64,000 bases of DNA, taken from NCBI RefSeq assembly GCF_964204865.1, contig NC_135259.1, positions 8,752,974-8,816,973 on the forward strand, in the 5' to 3' direction. This DNA comes from Styela clava (taxonomy: Eukaryota > Chordata > Ascidiacea > Stolidobranchia > Styelidae). Of this stretch, positions 33,347 through 48,700 are shown one piece after another (within the stretch, counting starts at the first letter, position 1; every line of letters starts with the position of its first letter). Both the position numbers and the translations under genes were made by a program. The notes under the pieces were generated by a model that worked only from the letters and a program-made list of their open reading frames with translations, made no database searches and was not told the origin of the DNA.

Positions 33347-36300
33347 TTACATAACGCAAGTAGCCCGATGTATGTCCATCAGATCGTCAAGAATCTAGAA
33401 AAAAAATTAAATATTTTAACCCTGACTAAAAATAGTAGACTCTCTGATAATGATTTTGGATTCATTTCCCAATGTTAGCAAATTTATTATTTCAATGACA
33501 TTGGCTGAAAAATCGACTTTTACAATAAAAAGTTGTGCAGATCACGTCACAATACGGTATCACATACCACATTGTATCACGCTAAAAGATATATTGTATT
33601 TCTGGCGCTTCAGAAGTATGTGTACCAATATGGAGGTAACTGATTTTGTTCGCCTACTTTACATCAAGTTATGTGAAGGAACTGAAACCTATGAGTAGGG
33701 GTATATTCACTTGGCTCACACAGACAGTCCCCGAACTCGTAATAGAACTAAAATAAGGAAAATCGTAATAAAACTATTGCCCAGCCCTAACCTGGTACAC
33801 ATACTATGTGAGTACCATATTCCAGAGAAAAGGGTCGATAAGACAGACTAATTATAAATTGCCTGCTCACTAGTGTCAGGTGTTCGCCCAGGCTTGGTAC
33901 AAAACTGCTTGGCGGAGGAATATGTAACTAACCCACGAATACACGAAACATTCAACCACTAGCAAACTCGGCGCTGCAATAGGGCAAACGCATTCCGAAT
34001 ACTTATCAGAGTGCATGATAGAGGTAGTAGTTGGTAATATCCCAAATCATACCATACCACACTCATCAATAACAATAAAAATCTCCTTCATGAAAAATTT
34101 ATCTCATCATTACATACCTGATCAGCAGTAGTTCCAATTTTTCGTGCCAATTCCTGTCTTTCATGAAAACTTAGACCAGTAAATTTCCACAGAAGATCTC
34201 CATCTAATATATTTCTCATTGGATTTTGAAGAGATTTTTGTTCTCTCACAACCGTTCTGGAAATACAATATTAAGAATGCAACATTATCAGAAGAAAATT
34301 TATCATCAAACTTCATCAATTCAAAAAGAATTATCAAATACCTGAATGATTTTGGATTTAAACCCGCAATGTGTTGAATACCAGATACAATAGCATTCTG
34401 CAGCATTAGTAATCTCCTGTAAATTTTCTCAGAAACTGGCAAGATCTCTCCTATTGCACCATCCAATGTACCTACAACATTAAATGGTTCAGTTGCATAT
34501 GGCCAAACAATTAAAATTGACTATTAGCATTTGAAACACAATTCGTTAGAATTTTCATTAATTATATTTATCTCTAAAATATCAGCATGCTTTCACTTTA
34601 ATTTCCGATACCAGTTACTGTCTGTTACTACATGTTGTCAGGTTTAGACACGCACTGTTCGAAATATGATTTCAGCTTGTCTTGCTTCCCCAATGTATTA
34701 AGAGTGAAAATTTGAGGCAACAGATCGAGAGAACATCAGCCAAGATAATAGTATTGTGACGAGCAGCATTCTCGATACAATGTCACAAACTGAACACTAG
34801 ATTTTACAATATACATTGTGATTTGTGGGGCCCACTTTTCATATTCGCCAGAGGCTTTATTTTAGATACAATGCTGCGTGCCAAACTCTAGCGTCCATTC
34901 TAGGTACTAAGCGTCACACATGCAATGTCACAAAAACCTTGGTTTGTAAACTGGCATGTATAAACAGTTTGTATGCATGGAATAAAAAATATATAATGTA
35001 ACGAGTTTTCTTACCAAACATTGTTACTTGAGATTTGGAGTAAACTTCGTTTGGTGCATTACTGGCGGTATCAGATGCTACAGTTGAAACCCTCCACATT
35101 GTATTTATATGAGCACCAACATGAAAATCGGCTCGTCTGAGTAAACGTGTTCCTCCAGAACTTTCAACAGCTTATGAAAAAATATGAAACAAGTCATAGA
35201 AGCTTGCAAATTGGATCCATAAGTAATAGAAAATCCCAGTTCAACTTTCCCATTCGATATACAAGAGACGATGAATAAAGAAAAGACAGTTTGATTAACA
35301 GTTTTTCTATTTTGAAGTTTTAAGAAACTATACTAAATCATAATAACACCTTCGCAAACATCTTTGTTTGATGTGTCCTACTGAAATCTAAATATGGAAG
35401 AGGTTAAGTAATATTGATTAGTCATAGATCAATATAACAGGTAATCAATCAGGTTTATATGGAAAGAATTTCACGGAAACTGCAGGAGATTGTTTGTATA
35501 AAATAAAAGATACCCTACCTTCAGAATTATAAACAAAAAGTGTAACGTTTTTTTCTCTGTCAGAAACGAGAAAAGCCAGTGAAGTTCCGTCAATAATAAG
35601 TTGAGTTGCATAAACATCCATTGTTCGAACATCACGGCTTACGACAGACAAAGTTTTATATTGGTCCTGGATGAAGACGTGATAACAAGAAATTTATTTA
35701 GAATGCACATTCTCAACTTTCAAAGAAATATTATAGGATTAAATACTATTACTTGTCTGTATGTATGTCAGTTCATTTTATACTGCAGTCAAGATAAGAC
35801 CAATACCAAATTTCATTTCGTAAATTTGATTACAATACAATTCAGCGGTTTCCAACCGAAGGCCCATGCCCCCCCCCCCCCCCAAGTGGGCCACCGAGGA
35901 GTTGGAGGGGACCACAGTGCTTGGAGCAAAATTGATTTCACTTTCCACTTTACATGGGAACACCCTGTTCTTCATAGTTTCATTGCTTGATAAGGTTATT
36001 TCAGAGTGTGTTCACACTTTATTGAGCATTAATTGCTAGAACATAATGGGATTTGGAATCTACAAATCATAATAACATTATAAATACTGCTGGAATGATA
36101 AAAAGGGGAGCCATGAGTGCCAAAAGCCTCCAGAAGGGAGCCACGTGCCATACTCATACATACTTACATACTGCAATACATATTTCTTTGAAAAACAATC
36201 ATATTGTGGTTTAAACCCTGTCGCCACTATCGAGTGTATAATTGATGAGATAAGAAATTTAATAAGTATCACAAATGTACATACCTCACTCACATCATAA

Positions 36301-39300
36301 GTGAACTCTAATTCTTCAAAGCCGAAAAAATTATAATTAGGTAACCGACGTCACATAAGGCAACATTTCTCTTTCATACCTTATATCGAAGCAATGTGAT
36401 GCTTCTCTGTATGTCAGCAATGAGAGCAAATTCTTTGAAGCTAAATGCATTGATTGTGTAAATTTGTGTATCAACAAAAGCAACACCTTTTAAAGAATTA
36501 TTGTCGTCCAATCTCCAAACAAACATCTGAAAAAAATAATCCAGAATTTTAAAAATAAATAAAAAGTGATGTTAATTCTTTGGTAAGCAAATAAATTGAT
36601 TCTACCTTTTGTCCGATTGCTGCAAGTAAATATCCCGACACGCCACATAATGCTGTTACGGGACCTTTGTGTTCATCTGCATATATTTTCTTCAATTTGT
36701 TTTTAGTCAGAGGTTGGCCAGGTTCAGGTACAACTTCGATTATTTCAAAGATCAAAATCTGACACAATAACAACATTATTGAATTTGAATGACTTACAAC
36801 CATGATCTAATTTCAGACAAATAGTCACTCACATATGTTGAGCTGATGCTTTATAGATGATGAAACAGTTGATTGATAATAGAAATCATTTCTAACATAT
36901 TTTATTTTGAAAACTACAGGATACCCACAAATACAGAACAGATACTTCTTCGAAGTGTAGAAAACAAGGAATCTGATGCGTCCGCACTCATTCAACAGAG
37001 ACGTAAGAAATTCAAATCTAGTTAAATGAGGCCCGAGGCTGACAAAGAACAACCGAGAATGTCGGTCGAAGACTGAAGACTTATCGATCAAAACTGCGGT
37101 TTCGAATCATGACTCTATAGTGACACCGCGTGTCCCATCACTAATTAATTAATAACTCGCTAATTATACGACATAATTCATCCAAAACCAATAGGCTTCT
37201 GGTCCGAGATGTGATGAATGCACATGCAGAATCTGGAGCAGATTCAACCTCGCCTTCTTGAGATATTGCGTTCATCTAACAGACATACAGACAGACAAAT
37301 ACCTATCAACATACTCACCGATCTTAAGATCGATAAGTAATAATACTGAAGGATGTATGGGTATTACCGAAAATGTGAAAAGTGGCACATTTACAAACTC
37401 AAATCGAAGCTCAATTGGGAACACTGATGCATGAAAACGATCAAAATCACCTACTGTTTTGTATGTATTAGTAGTACAAATTACTCACTCGGCCCCTTGT
37501 TCCCATTTCTTCTCCCATAATGTTTGCAGTACCAAGACATAAGTAGTTTTGATGAGATGAATGAAAATTTGTACTTTGTAATGGCACAATGCACATACAA
37601 GTTACATGCTCAAATTCATCGAGATCAACCCTGTCGATAAATAAAAAAATATTTATTTAAATCAATCGAGTTCATATCTGATTTGTTTCCTTTTTTCACA
37701 ATGATTAATTTCATCTGTAAAGACAGATATTAAATCACACTTGATATTTTTTTGTTTGGAAAATCAATTACAGGTAATAACTAACAATGATACCTAACAT
37801 AAAAGCCCCAACATTGCGTAATTTTTTTAGTAATTATTTCTGATCCATGAGGATTATATATATATATAATATATTTATTATCATACTTGATTACAAAAAT
37901 AAATATAAATTGACATACTTACTACAGGCATGCTACCTAATTCTAATAATGGCTAGATTGCAATGTCACACTGAATTATAGCCAAGATTGTTATATGTGA
38001 ACTGCATAATTGCCCAGTTTGACAAAGTGACAGATTAAAAGACATTTGAAACATCGAGAAGAAGAAAAAAATGCTTTTCATCTTACCTGGTATTGGGTAC
38101 AATCTGCCAATCCACAGGAGAGAATAATTCTAATGAAAACTTTCTTATCGTTGGATAAATAAATCTGTCTCCTTCATCTAAGGATTCATATTCTCTTTCT
38201 CCATCTGGTCCCATGAACGGAACTCTTGTACATGGTTCGTCAACGCTGGTAACTAACGCATATATCTAAAAATATACAGTAGCGATTATTAAGTTTTATT
38301 AGAATTTTAAGGATGTGTGCAGACCTCTATAATGAAATGTTCTAACAAAATCATCAGTTTAAATAAGGACTGTGAAGCCATATAGAGTTCAACTCGGGAG
38401 TCAGAGTTGAAATTTTGTGTTCTTCGTCAAAATTTCAGACATCAAAATAATGATAATCATGGTCAGAATTTCGAACAGTAAGCATTGGGTATACTCTCCA
38501 TTCTCAGTAGACAAATAAATCAATGCTTTTGTACGCCAGAGTATAGGTGATCAAAAATTGATTTTATCAAGTTGAAATTCGGAGTCAGTTTTGGATTAAA
38601 AAAAGTTTAGTAAACTGGAGTCAAAATCGTCTATTGGGTGTAAATTTCCCCAACTTCACACCCCTGGTTCAAATTTCTAATTATGGCTATTTTACTTCAA
38701 TGTAAAATCACTTTGCTGGAAATACAAAAAGCAACTTCATAGAAAACTGAAAACTTAAGAATCCTTGAATCATATTCAATTGTTCGATCATTTTGGCAAT
38801 CTAGATAAATTTTATATACTAAAAAAGTCGTTAAAACTCTTTCAAAAGTACACAAATCTTTCTTATACATAATATTACCACCTAACATGAATGAATAAAA
38901 ATCACTGGATGGAAATATTGGAGATACTGAAGTATTTTAGACTAGAAATTTGGAAAATTCCTAAAATAATTAGTTTAAACTCAAATTATATCTGAACAGT
39001 CTCTTAATCAACTCAATTTAATTATAAAAAAATAAAAATAAATAAATACCTTGTGTTCAACAGAATAATTTATGAAATGTGGAGTGCATCTGACAGGAAC
39101 TTTTCGTACTGGCCATGGATGATCATACAACATATGAGTGGGTAGCACACATATCCGCAACTCACCCTGATAAAAAAAAAACAAGATTCATTTAAATAAG
39201 CAGATTCTCACTGATATCATTCAAAATAAATTCCCGAACAAACAGTAAGGCAGATAGATGGATGTAAGGAAATGCAGTAAAACCACAAAATGCAGTGTAT

Positions 39301-39723
39301 CCATCGCCATACGATTACTTACACTGGTTGAATAAAATTCTTTCTTCAGAATATCTGATACAATTTGAAATATGTCTTTGTTTTTATTAAAGGTGATTAC
39401 CTTATACCTGGCTTTACAAGAACAGATTACAACTTCGAATTAATAACACAAGTGTGGCACCTAGTGTATATCCAAACAAATATGAATATTAGTAACATAA
39501 ATTTCTTTATACATGTGGCTGTTTCATAAAATGTTTTCTTATTAGTTGACTGCCACCAAATGTTTCTCACCTGACCATTAAAATACAAGAATCCTCTTGG
39601 ACAATTAATATTATGAAATGGAACAAAGCATGTGACTCTTCCATCAACAATCATTGGATGACAACGTAATGCTCCGCGAACCGTCATCAACAACCAGTGA
39701 GGATATGGACCACAAATAAAAAC
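33347..39723 (-). CDS. CPSF1: CPSF1 coding exons 25-35
   Basis: Minus-strand exons: 25 39723-39571; 26 39166-39050; 27 38265-38087; 28 37630-37489; 29 36758-36606; 30 36526-36380; 31 35666-35519; 32 35170-35015; 33 34471-34342; 34 34256-34118; 35 33394-33347. They encode the third propeller and CPSF_A domain: [93 protein letters not shown]. The last exon is 16 codons ([15 protein letters not shown], stop) and lies beyond an intron that contains a copy of repeat R2; the vertebrate proteins also end in an ILDDLLE-type tail. Confidence 0.9.
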
Positions 39724-42700
39724 CTGGGAAATGCAATAGGAATAACTATTAAAAAACAAATCTTAGTAATCCAAATTACTTTTAAATTTTTTGATAAAAA
39801 GGTAATTTTTTTACAATATGCGCAAAGCAAAGTCACATGCAGTCATCCAGAAGTAAAAGAGACTTATTTCTGAGCAAAGTTACGATGACCAATGGAATGC
39901 CAACAAGAGCAACTGAAACTGTATACATTTATGGTGTTGCATTATACACTAGCAAATAAGATTGACGTGAAACCTAAAAACCAATTCATTTCCAATGTGT
40001 TGAGTATATGTCTATGTAAAAGCAAAATCATTATTCTTCATTTTATTCATGGAAAAAATGACAAACGTTCATTTGCGTCACTCACCCCTGCATATCCTCC
40101 AATGTTTGAAAAATATCGCAACTTTGACACTGAATCCTCTTTTCTTGCTGTTTTTTCATCCTGAGGACTATAGGAACCTGCCATTCTTCTCATTAATTTA
40201 CCATGGTCAACCTAGTACGAGAAATACACATTTTTTATTGCTTGAATAACAGAAAGGTATCCACAATATTCATCACTGAAAATCACCTTTCTAAATCTGA
40301 GTTTTAGCGATGGTCTTTTGAATTTTTTGGCATCAGATTTCGATCGATATGAGAATGCTTCGTATATAAGTAATTCGTCTCCAACTCTGGCCTGAAAAAA
40401 GAAATTGAATCCATATTAACAGCATCACTCTATTACAGTGGCTCCAAAACTTTTTACACATGCAGACCAGCAACTTTGATTTAACGTTAAAATGCCATTC
40501 GTTTCAGAGGTTGGCACAACATGCTAAGCAATAGGAAAAAGCTAGTCGTCACAATTAAGTGAGCAGGGTACTAAAGTTCTAAGTGGCCACGTGGGGTGGT
40601 TCAGTTAACCATTGGCTGGACACGGCTTCCTCCACCATTAATGAATGATAAATGAATAGCTTGTTAACTGTTTCAATACCCTATATGGACAGGTAAATTT
40701 GAATGGTACGCAATATGATTGGGCCATCTTCTCGTCTTTTCTCCCCCTCATAATAAATGTGAAAATTGTCCTCTATCCTACTATGCTTACCAATAGATAA
40801 GGATGAGAAGCTTCATGACCAAATCCAACCATCATAACTTCCCATACAGGTGGACTACCTTCATATCTGGATTCTGTTTGTTTTTCACTATCTGAAGCTG
40901 GTATGGATGAAGTAAAATTAAATTATCCAATTTCTTATTAGATATTATTTCAAATATATTTTCATAATATATACCAGGGATGTACAAGGCGTGTGTGTTC
41001 GGTATGGTACGCCATGAGCTTGTCAGATGCCCAGCTCATGGTTCATTAAGAAACTATTTGATTTGACGTCCTTTTGTTAACACCTTTGGCATTCTTCTGT
41101 TGCCAGGAAGGATAGTAGGCTACCATTAATTCGCTTTTTCAAGAATTGGAACTTGGTGATATCGCTATTTTTCTTTGTGAAGCCTAACATTTCAAATTTA
41201 GTCCATCAAAAACGTCTTCAAGACAGGGCATTAAATTGTTCCAGTGAATAGTTATTATGTGTTTTGATCAAGTTTGTTGTTATGTGTTTTACGGAAGTTT
41301 GTTTACATTATGAACTTTACAATATAAACAATTGCGACAGGATTTTTTTAAAAACTTTAGTGCATATTCTCATTTGATTTGTGCACCCCTGGTATATATA
41401 TATCCATCTCATAAGAATAAAAAATTGTTCGTTATATTTGAATAGTCAATTTCATTGTATAAAAAATAATATTGGCAATCATGCAATTATATAATATGAA
41501 TAATACTTACTTGAGAATGAGTGAGATGAAGAACTATCAACAATAAGTTTATGGCCGACTGAGAAGCTTTTGATAACATATACGAGTGTTAGATTTGGAA
41601 CAGTGTAAATCTAGGAAAGAGATTAAGTGCTACAGATCAAAATGCTAAGAGTTAGGAATATGCTCGTCACCACATATCTGATTACCCTACGTGGGTTCAC
41701 AGGTCCGAATCCCATGGAGAATAAATATATGTGAGAGGATTGCTGGAGTCCCTGCCGCCATAGGGTGGTTCACGTCATCCCTGGTCGGCCATCTTATCGG
41801 CTTTCTTCTCCCCTGGGATGAATCCTATCCTATTCTAAAATTGAAATCATCTTAAAACAAGTTTAAAATGAAAGGTTTTTAAATTGTTATAATTGAAAAA
41901 TAGGTCGGTTATGTCAATGCTTATAACCACAAGGTTATCACGCCTACTGTATTCAGAAAAAAAGTATTATTCCTATTTCTTTTACTTTTCAACATACCTC
42001 GAGATTTCTATTTGCTCGTACGAGTATTGCCCAATAGGTGGCATCTTTCTCATTTTCTTGTTTTGAAGATTTCATATTCATAGTATCTGAAGTTGTCGGC
42101 ATAGTTGAAGACATCTGAAAACTGGATTGTTCTGAGAACATACTTGATTCAGATATTCCATAAAGTAATTCATCTTCTTCATCAACACTTAAGAATAGAA
42201 TTTATGAAGTTACAAGCAAGAATAAACCAGTGAGATACTGGTACTAAACAAAACAAAATTGAGAATTTTGATACTTCACAACTTGAAATAGGTTTTATTT
42301 CAGCAAAATTATCCTCTGTTGTGAATTTAAATCTTTGAGATACTTCACCAAATGCTAATAACGCACAATCATTCAAAACCTAAAATGATTTTTTAATACC
42401 TCTTGATGATTGATGCCCAAAATGATATTTGAATAGTGTGTAAACCAGGTTAGGGTTAGGCCATTTTTTTATTCCGATTTTTTCTCATTTTAGATCTATT
42501 ACAAGTTCGGGTACTGTCTGTGTAGGCCAAGTGATTATACCCCCTGCCCACAGGTTTCAGTCCCTTTGCGCAACTTGATGTAAAGTAGGTGAACAAAATT
42601 AGTTACCGGTACCTCCATATTGGTACACACATTTCTGGAGCAGCGATTATAACACTTAAATTATTTAAACTGGTTTTGTACTGTACTTGACAAAGTTGGA

Positions 42701-45700
42701 CTATGCTCTAGTGAAAAACTTGCTTGAACTTTAAGTTATCACATGACTCCATCTTATTAAAGCATCCTTGAGACAGAAGATGAAAGATAGGCATCCTTCC
42801 CATAACCGTGTATGAACTCGATTACTTTGCATTCACGAACAAGCTTCTGTCACAATTTTCATGTCTATGTCTCGCACAGAGTAAAATTTAACTCAAATCA
42901 TATTTAAACAATAAAATTTGCAAATACGTCATAGTCTTTCTCATTGGCTCTGGTTCAGACATTGGCTTGAGTGAAGATGTTGACTTTTCTTTGGATACAA
43001 ATGATCGATTTGTTTCTGATATACTTTGGTCCATCACTGATGAGTTGGGATCACATTCTTCAGCATTGGTAACGAACATTCCACTTGTATCTCGATACAA
43101 ATATATTGAATCAACTTGCGGAACCTGAATTTAAAAAAGCTGAAGTGTAAAAATACTCTTTAGGTGTTTGAAGATTTCCCTCGAAAACGAAACACCTCGC
43201 TAACGGCGAAGAATTGCTATTATTAGGAATAATTCGAAAATCAGCCGAAATGGTATTCGAATACTTGGATATTCGTATATCCGATTCGTTTTGGACAACC
43301 CTGGTAACAGTTAATTGTTATCTTTTATTATATTTGTTGCAACTTATGAAATTAAAGGGATATTCACTAATGTATGAGGAGCCAACAAAATGGGATATTC
43401 TTTAAGATGTTTTCTCTATTATAAAGTATGATGTTCCTGTAGTCAAACTATGAATTGTGTCAAATTTAAATCTCGAAAGATCCGGATCCAGACCGCTAGT
43501 TGAGTAGCCCTCCTCTAGAATAGCAACTGCTTAGCTATGGATATACAACAAGGTACAAAACGAGAATATCGGTCGGAGACCGAAGACTTATCGATCGAAG
43601 TTAGGGGATCCCCTAAAACAGCGCTTTTACTCCATAGCAACACCGTGTGTCTCATTACTAATTAATCAATAGCTCGCTAATTATACGACATAGTTCATTC
43701 AAAATCTATAGGCTTGTGATCCGAGATATGATGAATGCACATGCAAAATTTGGAGCAGATTCAACCTCGCTTTCGTGAGATATCGCGTGTATCTAACAGA
43801 CAGACAGACAAACAAACAAACAAACAGACAGACAAATACTTATCAACAACGATCTTAAGATCGATAAGTGAAAATACTTGATTGATCTACAAACCTGAGG
43901 CAATGATGGATTTGAACAATATAATTTCCCAGTATTCTCGCCTTCCTCTTGTTGCAATGTGACAACAACAACTTGACCATCTTCAGTCAAAACAAGGGCA
44001 TATGGATCACTGACAGAACATCTCACAATCGGAGATCCTGTAATTAGTACATTCAACATTAGGGTCTTAGGAAATAGGAAAGCAAATACAGAATAAACTA
44101 GGCAATAAATATTGACATTTGTGAATAAGGTATCTCGCAGTAATTAGAATTCATATGCTCAAAAAATATATAAGTCGTGATCAGTGGCACAGCCAACGGG
44201 GGGTTTTCGGGGTCCCCCCCTTTTGAATTTTTTTGAAAACTGAAAAAGTCTCCAATAACGCGTGCAATTGCCTTCTGCTAAAATCACCAATTTTTTTCAT
44301 CAACGTGGCTTGTTATTTAGGCCATAAACAGCCTTTACATTGGTGTTTATTTCCTCTAAATCAGGAGTGTCAAACTCGCGGCCCGCGGGCGGCATGCGAC
44401 CCCAGAGAACTTCCAGTGCGGCCCTCGAACGCCAAACAATAACTGTAGTATTTTATTGTAAGTTTTTTTTTATCTAAATTTTTCAAACCTTTCAAAGTGA
44501 AATTGATTATTCACACAGAAAACGACAATTTACTGAAAGTAGTTTGGGAAAATCAAAATTTAATTTATTTTCCATTTGACCCAATTATGGATACACTTCA
44601 AGCTAGCAGAAAAATACTTGAAAAAAACACTTCAGGGATTAAATGAAACGCGAAGTACATGAAAAAGATGGCATTTTTGAAGAAGAATGGGAGTTGCAAT
44701 ATTTCCGCATTCCAAAGAATTCTAAAGCACATTGGTTTATTTGTCACGTTTCCATCAGTACAATGAAAGAATACAATATAAGTCAGGGGTGGGCACGGTT
44801 CGTGGACCAGGGGCCAAAAACTTTGTCCACCTAGACTGGCGGGCTATGTAAGTGTGACGACGGGCCAGATTGAACTACCCAACGAGCTGGATTTGGACAG
44901 CGGGCCGTAGTTTGCCCATGTCTGATATGAGTAGACGTTATCCAAATAAACTCAGCAGCCAATATGACAAATTTAAAGATCAACTTTGAACAGAAAATTT
45001 TAATGTGTGTATATATTATTATAAATATACAACTACCTAGTTACTACACTACATAAAGTAACCTACCCAATGGGATTTGTATCTGATGTCAGTAGAGTTA
45101 AATCTAATGCTTTAACAACTAGACCACCATGCTACCAGGGGAGTAGCCAGGAAGCCAGCTTAGAAAAATTATTATGTTGGATATAAATTTAATTTTTTTA
45201 CATTTCAAAAAGGAAAGGGGTTCCGACCCGCAAATCCTGGGTACGCCCCCGATGCCAACCACCACCATTGAGCTAAAAATAGGAAAAGTTTGAATAAACG
45301 TTGTATTTAGTGGTTCCGTTACTCTCTACAACCATCATAAGTTAAAAAAGTCTATGTTGGTTAATATTTCTAAGCAGAAAATGAAGATTTTATGTGATAT
45401 TAATGCAATATATCGAAACTTATTTAACCAATAATTCAATTGACTTATAATTCCAAGAATTGAAATTACCAATATCGAGTGGGACATGTTGAATCTGTTT
45501 AAGACCTTCAACAAGCCATATTCCATTTGAACAAACTTGTATTGTGTATCTTCGCAATACTTTATTTCCATCACGTAAACACATATTGCAAACATAAATA
45601 GTAGATTGAGAAGTACAAAAACCACTTTCTTCAACTTCCATAATCTCTCGTCCTGTTTCTAATACCTGGAATGAATAATAAATAGATAAGCTATTTCTTA

Positions 45701-48700
45701 TGAAACACGTAAGATAAACACGCAGAACGAAAATATAAAACGAAAGTACTACCTGGGCAACCACCCCTTATGACATACAGAGTATAAATACAAACTACAA
45801 AGAAATACTCTCTATCTGGGAATTACTAACAAAAAAATTTAAAATACACAAAATAATTTCATACCAATGTTGAATCTTCTCTACTCAATACCAAAAATCC
45901 ATGATATTCTTCCTTACTTTCCTTATCTGTGGACTGCAAAATAGGAAATTGATAAATTGATTTATCTAGTGTAGTGGTCGTCAATCAGGGCTCGGCAAAA
46001 CCCCAAGGTTTCGGCACAAACAGGCAAAGATTAAAACCAAAAGGACTTTAAAACAACATTTTATTTGGACTAACCCTAACCCTATCATAACAGTTGCTGT
46101 TTTAATGCGGTCGCCATTATGACAATCGCTGTTTTGACAGTCGCTCACTTGATTACGTCGCTATTATGAAGTCGCCATTATGACAGTCGCTATTTGGAAC
46201 CCGAGCCATCTGAAACAACTGGTTAACTATTCTCGTCATACCCAACATGGCCGTGGTTTGTGATATGATTAAGCGTGATATAATCATAGGCTTTCCTTCT
46301 ATGAATATGAAATTCCTTTTACGGTATATCTTACAACAACATCAAGTTTTCAAGCTAAGGTAACAAGTTTCAGCTCAAAATCCTACTGCAAAAATATTCT
46401 ACCTCATCTTTTGATTTAATAGGACCTTTCACCGTCCACATGTCGATACATCCAGGCAGTTGAAACGTTGTGACTACTTGTGGCTTCATAGTTCGTTGAA
46501 CAACTGATAAAGCTCCGTTTTTGCCTTTTCCGGATAAGATAACAAGTTCCAGGTCTGATTCTTTTTGAGGTGTAAACTGATAAAAATGTTGAAAACATGA
46601 CGATTTGTTAAATTTTCAAATCAGAATTAGAAACCGTAAAATCGGAATTAGATTTATACATAGGGCAAGATTCAGATTGTAGCTGATAATTCAAAAAAAA
46701 TTGAAGAACACAAAATTGCTAAATTACAAAATGAAATTATATAAAATTATAACTAAATAGCCTACTTGAATACTTTATTTTGAAAACTCCAGTTTTCACA
46801 ATGAAAAAATCATGTACATCAATATAAAGTAATAAAAGTAGAAAAAGCATAATTTTTATTAAAAAATTAGGCGGTGAAAACAAAAGTGCTTTTCGTATTC
46901 GTGCTATTGATTGCAAGAATAGAAGACATGCTATATTGTAATGATGAATTAATCGCATATTTATCAGATAAGTTATCATTTTTACCCAAAAAAGCAAAAA
47001 ATCTCGACTTACTTCCTCAGACAACAATGCAGGTTCTCCAAGTTCTGAAGATCCACAAGGTCCAATGTTCAATATACTATCACAAACCTGAAAAATGAAA
47101 CAAATAATCTCTTCACACATAGCCTAACAATGTATTCAGCAATGTCCGAAACCGTATAATTTCATATCCCAAATACCATCTAAAAAAATATTCAAGAATG
47201 GAATATTAAATACATTCTCAATTAGATCATGCTGAATAGAAAAATTAAAAAAATTTGAACAAATCAATGCATTTACATTTTTAAAGCATATGATATGGAA
47301 GTAAAGATATTGGTATTTCTCTTTTTATTGTTATCAGCAGTTCGAATGAAGTTATTTTTCTGGTTCGATTGTCGGCTGTCAAAATGACAAATTTTATAAT
47401 TGAAATATTTCAAATTATTTTTAAAATCAAATATTTATACATAATAAGCAAAGTTGTAAGTGTTTAGATCATTTTAAAGATTTTTTACTCAGCTAGCAAT
47501 ATTATCAGTCTAGCTAGTATGTAGTGTTGGTGCCCAAAATACCTCAAATGTATATGAAAAAAGTTGTCCAGAACTTGCAGTACTAATATCTCGTCCATAA
47601 ACTTCTAGATCATCTGCATCATCAGCCGCTAAAATTGAAAACAATAAAGTCAATCAGGACATACCGGTCGGTACCTACATTATCCAAGTTTAAAAACAAA
47701 TAGCAATATATTTATTCTTACTCAATGGGTGGTAGCAGTGATGACTATAAACAAATGATTCACTACTCTGAATATAATTTGAAATATTATTTTTGATTTT
47801 GAAATCTTCAATAAATTCTTAATCAGGTCATGTTCACTACTTGCAAAAATTAGTGTTAACCAATACAAATTAAATTTGGTAACACAGAATGATTCAATAA
47901 AAAAAAATTTTCGACTGGTTTTCTATTTTATAGAGTTGAATGAAGAATGATAATCACATTCAAAAGTTTAAAATTCTTGCAAAAAAAGTATTCACTACAC
48001 CAAATATAACCAATTTCGATTGTTTACAAAAATATAAATCGTGTGGGTCATGGCTGGTAAAAAGTATGAGGTGGACTATAGAATGTTTCATTCTGGAATG
48101 ACATAAAAATTTAAATATTGAAGCACATTGACATACCACGAAATCATCAATTAGAACTTACCAGCCCAATCTGCAGCTGTATTCAATCGTTTGCGCTTCG
48201 AGGCTGGTTCACTTGTCAAAGCCTTTTGAACAGAATATTTTTTCAATTAAAATCATGAAATATAACAAGTTTCATAATGACATAGTTCAAATTACCTTCT
48301 CTTCTCTACTTATTTCCATCCTTGCTGCTTCAGTGTAACGAAGTAACAGAGAATTACCAAGTCTCGATCCAAGAAATAAATATCCTTCTTCAAGTAGAGT
48401 TATCTATATAGATGTATTTACACAAATATGTTATAAATGAACTATTCAATCAAAATGAAAATAGTCATTACTCATGATGGAGATTATTTTCCCCAGTCAG
48501 TAAAAAACGACCCATACCACATGTCCACATTGTAAGAATAAAAAACATACACTTCTGCAGTGAATGGGAAGATGCAGAAAACTACAGCGGGTTATCGAGC
48601 AGTGGCAAACAAATATATAGATGTATCAAACAAACTAAGACTCCTAAGATAAGATGAAAATGAACTTACACAAGTAGTTAAAACACTTGCAGCAGCTTTC

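Noticed and set aside
45135..45252. Miniature element with AGGGGAGTAGCCAGGA / AGGATTTGCGG-side ends
   Set aside because: The ends resemble each other (CCCAGGA on the other strand) but the flanks do not form a duplication; left as an unspecific transposon fragment.
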